DNA from: Palsa-504 sp963753225 | Lineage (GTDB): Bacteria > Actinomycetota > Actinomycetes > Streptosporangiales > Streptosporangiaceae | Direction: 5' to 3' | Assembly: GCA_963753225.1 (NCBI GenBank) | Contig: CAVWBQ010000017.1 | Span: forward strand, 106,762-170,761 | DNA length: 64,000 bases | Shown: piece by piece, positions 58,456 to 64,000 of the stretch | Position numbering within the stretch: position 1 is the first letter of the stretch | Layout of the letters: the number at the start of each line of letters is the position of its first letter | Notes under the pieces: generated by a model | What the model was told of the DNA's origin: nothing | The model's database searches: none | What the model saw: the letters and a program-made list of their open reading frames with translations, nothing else | Position numbers and translations under genes: made by a program

Positions 58456-59099
58456 ATGAGGCCCGATGCGTTCTACGAATTCGTCGTGGCCAGCGACGGA
58501 GGTACCCGCGAGGACATCGCCTTCCGGGTCACCTTCACCGAGCCGGACAACGCAGGGAACCAGCAGATGCGCGTCCTGCGCGCCGACGGGCCGCCGCGCG
58601 TCACGGCACGGAGGGGAGGCTACTGGGCGAGGGCCGCACCGGCGAGATCTTCCCCTTCGGCGCCGGCGGGCTGGCATGGGCGGGACTGGCCGCGGATCCC
58701 TTCACCGCCGATGGGATCGCCCTGGCCAGCTTCCTCGCCGGGCTCGCAGCCGGGCAGTACGACCCCGGCGTGTTCACGTCCTCGCCAGACAATATCTTCG
58801 CCGGCCGTGACGTGACCGCCGTCGCCTTGCAGATGCCCGACGCCGACCTGGCGGCACCCGCATCGCGGTGTGGGCGCGGGTCGGCCTTGTCGGCCATGCC
58901 CCGCAACTCCAGGTCAGCCGGATAGGCCAGGCCATGCTCCGCCCCCCTGTTCTTCAGTCCCCAGATCCGGAATTCCGAGACCCTGAACGCCGGGGCACCC
59001 GGCAGCGACACGGACACGCACGGCAAGCGGGTACTCAGCATCGCCGACGCCGCCGCCCGGCTCGCCGGGCTGGCCGATCCCGACGCCCACGCCACTTGA
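58456..59099 (+). pseudogene. DUF4331 family protein, multiply frameshifted
   Basis: Four frames in succession rebuild one DUF4331 protein: DAFYEFVVASDGGTREDIAF (first), GEIFPFGAGGLAWAGLAADP and NIFAGRDVTAVALQMPDADL (second), IAVWARVGLVGHAPQLQVSR (third), and GKRVLSIADAAARLAGLADP (fourth, ending at 59099). DUF4331 proteins are usually secreted and of unknown function. At least three small indels separate the pieces. The N-terminal signal peptide is absent. Confidence 0.75.
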
Positions 59100-59396
59100 T
59101 GACAACTCTTTCGACATCGCCGTGGCTGTCCTGGCCGGGTCGACGCCCGGGAATGCCTCCGTCCCGAGACCGCCCACCGCGGAGTTCCCCTACCTCTCAG
59201 CGCCCCGGCCGGCGGAGTTGCCGGCCCTCGCCGACCTCTTCGGTCTCCGCGAACATGGACCGGAGTAACAGAGCGCCAACTAGCTGTCCCCGTCCGCGGC
59301 GCCGGCCTTGTGGGCCGGCTTCGGCCGACGGCGATGTGGCCCGGAGGTATCGAGCTTCGGCTTCATCCCGATGGCCCGGGTGCGCCTGGAAGGTCT

Positions 59397-60152
59397 TCAC
59401 GGCGGGGTGTGCGGTGAACGCCAGCCTCGGGGCGGGCGAGGCCGGCCGGCAGGCGTGCTGGAAGATGCGGCCGGGCGCTCGTTCCCGGCGGAGCTGGCGG
59501 GGCCGCCCAGCCAGGCGATGACCATGACGTAAATGACGGGCAGGAAGCACAGCGCAGGGACTGCCCACAAGATGGCCACAGCGATCTGCTGGTCTGCGGC
59601 GGCACTCAGGCTGCCAGGCGCGCCGTGGTGATAGGCGGCGAACCAGGAAGCCCCGGACATGCCGGTGAGATAGGCGAGTACCCAGATCGTCCACATGGCC
59701 GCCGCGGCCATGGCGGCACGTGCCGGGCGGGATAGCTGACCTGGTGTGGTTGGCGTGCGGACCAGTTCCAGCCAGACTCCCGTGCCCGCGGCTAGCAGGG
59801 TAACCGTCTCGGCGGCAACCAGGCCAGGGTTCCGGGCCAGCGCGTTGACCGTAAAGGGGAGCCGCCAGCTGATCACCAGGGCGATGAAGGCAACCAGCCG
59901 GATCGCAGCACGGCCACCCGGTCCGCGAGGTCGTCCGCCGCTGCCTGGCCACCAGGGCGGCGGGCGGCTGCGCCAGGGTGTGCCCAGCACTAGCAACGCC
60001 GGCCCGGCGACGGCGAAGATCAGGAACTGCAGCGCCTGCGCGTAAGCGTACTGCCGCGCATAGGCCGCCACTGGCGGCAACAGCATGCTTGTGATCAGGA
60101 TGCCCGCGGCGATGCCGGGCCCGTATCGGACGCGCGCGGGCAGAGCTGGCAC
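59397..60152 (-). CDS. Cytochrome c oxidase assembly protein (CtaG type)
   Basis: A 251-residue membrane protein with six to seven hydrophobic helices. ARQYAYAQALQFLIFAVAGP, VAFIALVISWRLPFTVNALA and YLTGMSGASWFAAYHHG fit the caa3-type CtaG family, which assembles or supplies copper to cytochrome c oxidase. DQQIAVAILWAVPALCFLPV, near the end, is typical of the family. The C-terminal 35 residues are Pro/Ser-rich and may reflect a lost true end. It begins at 60152 and is not in an evident operon. Confidence 0.75.
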   Translation of the reverse strand: MPALPARVRYGPGIAAGILITSMLLPPVAAYARQYAYAQALQFLIFAVAGPALLVLGTPWRSRPPPWWPGSGGRPRGPGGRAAIRLVAFIALVISWRLPFTVNALARNPGLVAAETVTLLAAGTGVWLELVRTPTTPGQLSRPARAAMAAAAMWTIWVLAYLTGMSGASWFAAYHHGAPGSLSAAADQQIAVAILWAVPALCFLPVIYVMVIAWLGGPASSAGNERPAASSSTPAGRPRPPRGWRSPHTPP

Positions 60153-61235
60153 TGCGGAGTCCTCCCTTCGGCTGGTTGGGTGGTGTCAGTCATCATGCTG
60201 AAGATGAGGAACGCAGACGGCGCATCAATCTTCTTCCTCAGCTATGCCTCTGCTCCTATGTCGTGAGGCGGTATGAAACGGGGCCTTGACGGATTGCACA
60301 TGCAGGAGCGCGAATAGCCGGGCCGCAGCGGCCGGCGCGCGGTGGCGGTTACGGCGTATTGCCGCGGCCGCGCGTGAGGCTGAGGCCCCCGCCACCCGCA
60401 TCCCTCCCCTTCGCTGCGGTTGGCGGCCGCTGCGGCGTCCCGGCAGGTCCGACGCCCCTGCAGCACCGGCCCACATGGAAGACGCAGCCGGGGAATAATT
60501 GGTTTACGCAACTATTGGCCTTTGCAAGATTTGGCCTGGGATGCACAGGTGAATTGCCTGGCTCGGCGACCGTGACGGGCCGAACCCGGCTGGCAGGCGA
60601 TGGGGAACCGCACGCCGTGCCGAATGGCGAAACGCCGGTAACCGTCGGCCCTCCGTTCCTGCCGGATCGTCAACCAGGCCAACCCTGGCTGATGCGCCCG
60701 GTCATAGGCCAGCTCGGCCCGGCACCGCCTGCTCGCCTATCGGGAGACGTCATATCCGGCATGGAAAGTTAGCGTCCTAGACAAGTACCGAACCGCCTCA
60801 CCCGGATCCGTCCCGCGGGATCCTCATACGTCAGGCTCGGTTACGATCATGGACCAGATAGAGACCGGACCGAACGGCCATGCTCCGCGCCGCACCGGCC
60901 TGGTGGCTGCCGCACGGGCGTCGTCCTGGCCGCGAACCGCTGGTGATCCAGTGTTCGCTCGAAGCCGACGCGAACGAAGCACCTGCCATCTTCCTGAGCG
61001 CTCCCATCATCTTGGCCACGGATCGCCCAGGGTCATAACACCTTCAGGCCAATGCAAGACAGTTCGCGCCGAACGATTATGCGCTCGGACCTGCGCGCCG
61101 CTCGGGCAGGCCTGGACGCGCCTATGACCCAGTTCTGCGGTGCGGTGGGTCGGGCCCGGCGTGTCTTCAGCAAGTACGGCAGCCTCCGCGTGGGGAACCG
61201 CCATCCGCGGGCGGCGCGGGGCCGTGCTGGTGAGT
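60153..61235. other. Long stretch without a supported gene
   Basis: About 1.1 kb with no recognised gene on either strand. AT-rich spots lie near 60495-60540. Short frames such as the one ending RELSCIGLKVL (minus, near 61040) look like decayed transposase material, but I could not place them in a family. Confidence 0.45.
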
Positions 61236-62024
61236 TCATTTCCGCTGGTATAGCAGAGCGGCGAGCGGCGCGAAGACCGCGATCAGCGTCCCGGCCGCGG
61301 CCACCGCCCAGAGCACCTGCGGCGTGGCGGGGGTGCCGGCCATCAGCGTTCGGGTGGCGGTGACGAGGTGGCTTACCGGGTTGACGTCGCTGATGCCGCG
61401 CAGCCAGCCGGGCATGGTGGCGGGGTCGACGAAGATGTTGCTCATGAACGTGACGGGGAACAGGATCACGAAGCCGATGCTCATCACGGCGTTCGGTGCG
61501 CGCAGGACCAATCCCAGCGTGATCCAGGCCCAGGACAGGGCCGAGGCGAACAGCAGGACGAGCGCGATCGCGGCGAGCGTCCCGGCGGCGCCGCCGGCCG
61601 GGCGGTAGCCCATCGCGAGCCCGAGCCCGATGACAAGCCCTCCGGCGAGCAGGTACCGCCCGATGTCGCCGATCAGCGCGCCGAGGATCGGCGCGGGCCG
61701 CCAGACGGGCATGGACCGGAACCGGTCGAAGGCCCCGGTGGCGAGGTCGGCGTTGAGGGTGACGCCGCTGTAGACGGTGACGAACACGACGGCCAGGACG
61801 AGCGTGCCGGGCAGCAGGAACTGCAGGTAGCCGTGTGTCGATCCGGCTAGCGCGCCGCCGAACAGGTAGGTGAACAGCAGCGTGAACAGTACCGGGATGC
61901 CGATGACGTCGCCGAGCTGTTCCGGTACGTGCCTGATCTTGAGCAGGGACCGCCAGGCGAACGCGAGCGATGCTGCCGCCGGGCCGGCCGGGGCCGGGCG
62001 CTCGTGCCAGGAGATCGCGGTCAT
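61236..62024 (-). CDS. ABC-2 type transporter permease (DrrB-like)
   Basis: A 262-residue membrane protein with six hydrophobic segments. GDVIGIPVLFTLLFTYLFGG, LPGTLVLAVVFVTVYSGVTL, GAFDRFRSMPVWRPAPILG and ISDVNPVSHLVTATRTLM are typical of the DrrB/ABC-2 family. The ATG at 62024 overlaps the stop of the ATPase gene as ATGA (62021-62024), so the two are translationally coupled. Together they form an exporter for a hydrophobic compound or lipid. Confidence 0.9.
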   Translation of the reverse strand: MTAISWHERPAPAGPAAASLAFAWRSLLKIRHVPEQLGDVIGIPVLFTLLFTYLFGGALAGSTHGYLQFLLPGTLVLAVVFVTVYSGVTLNADLATGAFDRFRSMPVWRPAPILGALIGDIGRYLLAGGLVIGLGLAMGYRPAGGAAGTLAAIALVLLFASALSWAWITLGLVLRAPNAVMSIGFVILFPVTFMSNIFVDPATMPGWLRGISDVNPVSHLVTATRTLMAGTPATPQVLWAVAAAGTLIAVFAPLAALLYQRK

Positions 62025-63049
62025 CGGGTGGCCTCCGTTCCTGTCCGTGCCGGTTCGGGTTGTTCCGGCGCGGCCTGGCTGCCGGTGAGCGCGAGGAAGA
62101 CCTCGTCCAGGCTGGGCTGGCCGAGCGCGAAGTCGCTCACCCCGATCCCGGCGCTGATGAGACGGCCGAGCGCGTGCGCGGCGAGCTCGCCGGCGGCCTC
62201 GGCGCGGTGCTGGGCCGGGACGCGGGCGGAGATGACGGCGGGGTCGGGCTCGTCGTGGACGGCGATCTGGTGGCCGGCGATCAGGTCGCGGGCGCGGTCC
62301 CGGTGGGCCGGGTCCAGGAGCCGGATCCGGATGCCGGCGCTGCCGACGGAGTTCTTCAGCTCGCCGCGGGTGCCCGCGGCGATCACCCGGCCGTGGTCGA
62401 TGACGGCGATCCGGTCGGCGAGCCTGTCGGCCTCGTCGAGGTACTGGGTGGTGAGCAGGACCGTTGTCCCGTTGGCCACGATGCTGCGGACGATCTCCCA
62501 TAGTGTGCTGCGGCTGCGCGGGTCCAGGCCGGTGGTCGGCTCGTCCAGGAACAGCAGGGCCGGGGCGACGATGATGCTGGCCGCGAGGTCCAGCTTGCGG
62601 CGCATGCCGCCAGATAGCCGGGAGGCCTGCTCGCGTGCGGCGCCGGTGAGGCCGAACGCCGCGAGGAGTTCGCCGGCCCGCCGCCTGGCCTGGCGCCGGG
62701 AGTGGCCGAGCAGGCGGGAGAGCAGCAGCAGGTTCTCCTCGGCGGTCAGGTCGGCATCCACGGACGCGAACTGACCGGTCAGGCTGACCAGCTTCCGCAC
62801 GGCGGCGGCCTCGCGGACGACGTCGTGACCGAGCACGCGGGCGGTGCCGCCGTCGGGGCGCAGCAGCGTGGCCAGGATGCGGATGGTCGTCGTCTTGCCG
62901 GCGCCGTTCGGGCCGAGGACGCCGTAGACGCTGCCGCGGGGGATGGCGAGGTTCACGCCGTCCACGGCGCGCGTGGCACCGAAGGTCTTGACCAGCCCGT
63001 CCGTCTCGACGGCCAGGTCGCCGATAATGCTGGGTGTTGCCGTGATCAT
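62021..63049 (-). CDS. ABC transporter ATP-binding protein (DrrA-like)
   Basis: A 342-residue ATPase. Walker A is GVLGPNGAGKTTTIRIL, the Q-loop is in LVSLTGQFASVDADLTAEEN, the signature is RLSGGMRRKLDLAAS, Walker B is LLFLDEPTTGLDPRSRST, and the switch His is replaced by Gln in LLTTQYLDEADRLADR, as in DrrA-type proteins. The C-terminal extension (about residues 230-320) includes LGQPSLDEVFLALTG, the CREEM-like region of this family. It begins only 23 bp from the divergent TetR gene, whose product is likely to repress it. Confidence 0.93.
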   Translation of the reverse strand: MITATPSIIGDLAVETDGLVKTFGATRAVDGVNLAIPRGSVYGVLGPNGAGKTTTIRILATLLRPDGGTARVLGHDVVREAAAVRKLVSLTGQFASVDADLTAEENLLLLSRLLGHSRRQARRRAGELLAAFGLTGAAREQASRLSGGMRRKLDLAASIIVAPALLFLDEPTTGLDPRSRSTLWEIVRSIVANGTTVLLTTQYLDEADRLADRIAVIDHGRVIAAGTRGELKNSVGSAGIRIRLLDPAHRDRARDLIAGHQIAVHDEPDPAVISARVPAQHRAEAAGELAAHALGRLISAGIGVSDFALGQPSLDEVFLALTGSQAAPEQPEPARTGTEATR

Positions 63050-63072
63050 GCGGCCAGCCTAGATTGGGCCAT

Positions 63073-63678
63073 ATGGACAAGTCAAATGGACAGGCCGGGC
63101 GAACAGTGGCGTCGGCGCCGACCCGGGAGAAGCTGATGGCGGCCGCCGCGGAGCTGATCGCCGAGCTCGGCTGGGGGCGGGTGACCACCCGGGCGGTCGC
63201 CGAGCGCGCGGGGCTGCCGCACGGCGCGGTCAGCTACCACTTCCGCGGCAAGCAGGAACTGCTGACCGAGGCGGCGATGTTCGCGTTCGCGCGGGCTATC
63301 CCGGCGGACGAGTTCGCGGCGCTGGCCGGCGCGGAAGATCTCATCGGGCTCATCTCGGCCGAGGTGGCCGACCGCGACGCGATCGACCCGGTGCTCTCCC
63401 GGCTGATGTTCGAGGCGATGCGCGAGGCCGAGCGCGACCCAGCGCTGCGGGAGCGGATGAGCGCGATGCTCACCCAGTACCGCGAGCTGATGATCCAGGC
63501 GATCCGCGCCGACCAGGAGCGCGGCACGGTCTTCACCGGTGCCCCGGCCGACGCGATCGCCACGCTGCTCGGCGCGGTCGGCGACGGGCTGCTGCTGCAC
63601 GCACTACTCGACCCCGGGCTCGACGTGCACGCCGCGCTCAACGCGCTCCGCGCCCTGCTCGCCCCGCGGCCCTCCTAG
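63073..63678 (+). CDS. TetR-family regulator of the DrrAB-like exporter
   Basis: A 201-residue regulator from the ATG at 63073; an in-frame TTG at 63064 exists but is less likely. The HTH reads WGRVTTRAVAERAGLPHGAV, SYHFRGKQELLTEAAMF. The C-terminal domain resembles TetR_C_6-like members. The intergenic region of 23 bp is too short for two separate promoters, so the genes overlap in control. Repeated TGGACA half-sites at 63075-63097 (ATGGACAAGTCAAATGGACA) could be the operator. The transcript may be leaderless. Confidence 0.88.
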   Translation: MDKSNGQAGRTVASAPTREKLMAAAAELIAELGWGRVTTRAVAERAGLPHGAVSYHFRGKQELLTEAAMFAFARAIPADEFAALAGAEDLIGLISAEVADRDAIDPVLSRLMFEAMREAERDPALRERMSAMLTQYRELMIQAIRADQERGTVFTGAPADAIATLLGAVGDGLLLHALLDPGLDVHAALNALRALLAPRPS

Positions 63679-63685
63679 GCACCTA

Positions 63686-63905
63686 GTGTCGCACGTCTGA
63701 ACCTCGTATACGGCGATCAGGCCGGTTTCACCCTGATCGCAGTGGCCGCGGTGGTGTCCACCTGCAGCGCGATCAACGCGGCCCTGTACGGCGCGGCCAA
63801 GTTCACCTACTTGGTGGGCCGCGACGGCGAGCTGCCCGCCCGGTTCGGTCGGCCGGTCTGGAACCGGCCGATCGGCGGCCTGCTGGCCATCACGGTCGGC
63901 ACGCC
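63686..63905 (+). pseudogene. Amino-acid permease (APC) fragment
   Basis: The frame reads LVYGDQAGFTLIAVAAVVST, CSAINAALYGAAKFTYLVGR and DGELPARFGRPVWNRPIGGL, a conserved internal segment of actinomycete APC-superfamily permeases. Similarity stops at about 63903 (ITVGT); the frame continues with unrelated codons to 63984. Only two membrane segments remain, so it cannot be functional. Confidence 0.7.
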
Positions 63906-64000
63906 GGATCATCGTCAGCAGGTCAACATCGAAGGGATCAGCCTGACGGGCTCGGCGGGCCGTTGCGGGAGTCCTGGTCGTTAACGCTGAGTCGAGCGGC

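Overview
This is about 64 kb of high-GC actinomycete chromosome. The evidence is the codon-position GC bias, the many GTG starts, an SsgA-like sporulation protein, a DrrAB-type exporter, ROK, TetR and ECF regulators, and tRNA-Gly(GCC), tRNA-Cys(GCA) and tRNA-Val genes. The SsgA-like protein points to a morphologically complex, Streptomyces-like lineage. I cannot name the genus from sequence alone.

The layout alternates between ordinary chromosomal genes and decayed, transposon-rich tracts. From 1 to 7 kb there is a cut-off DUF885 gene, a TetR-DoxX pair with a clean palindromic operator, a small membrane gene flanked by matching palindromic repeats, a DedA protein and a VOC protein. From 7 to 12 kb there are two head-to-tail copies of one 1931-bp IS110-family element that share a CT dinucleotide. 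An IS5-type element has inserted into the stop codon of the first copy. From 12 to 15 kb there is a nucleotidyltransferase remnant and a protein with 12-residue repeats.

From 15.3 to 23.8 kb an IS66 transposase gene is split into three pieces by two different recombinase-in-trio (RIT) elements. Each RIT has three overlapping tyrosine recombinase genes, long perfect terminal inverted repeats, and a 24-bp semi-palindromic linker on one side only. From 24 to 32 kb there is a MazF-like protein without a visible antitoxin, a siderophore-interacting flavoprotein, a set of very small genes with a repeated start cassette, an AraC regulator with a two-site direct-repeat operator, a broken STAS gene, an HTH/cold-shock-domain protein and several pseudogenes.

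From 31.7 to 53 kb the genes are mostly intact. They are tRNA-Val(GAC), a SigJ/SigX5-like ECF sigma factor, an MFS exporter, an epimerase/TetR divergent pair, an SMP-30 lactonase, a Nudix hydrolase, an aminotransferase with an in-frame stop, a two-component system, an anti-sigma ATPase, a small carbohydrate-related regulon (two discoidin-domain secreted proteins around a ROK regulator, sharing a promoter-proximal motif), tRNA-Cys and tRNA-Gly, an ArsR regulator, histidine ammonia-lyase, the SsgA-like protein and tRNA-Val(CAC). From 53 to 61 kb there is a second graveyard (YraN, IS remnants, an IS256 transposase in a beta-propeller gene, HD, DUF4331, TetR and STAS pieces) with a few intact genes (HAD, CtaG, STAS). 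The window ends with a DrrA/DrrB exporter divergent from its likely TetR repressor and a permease fragment.

The two most unusual structures are the pair of RIT elements nested in one IS66 gene and the tandem IS110 array with its chromosomal end-to-end junction.
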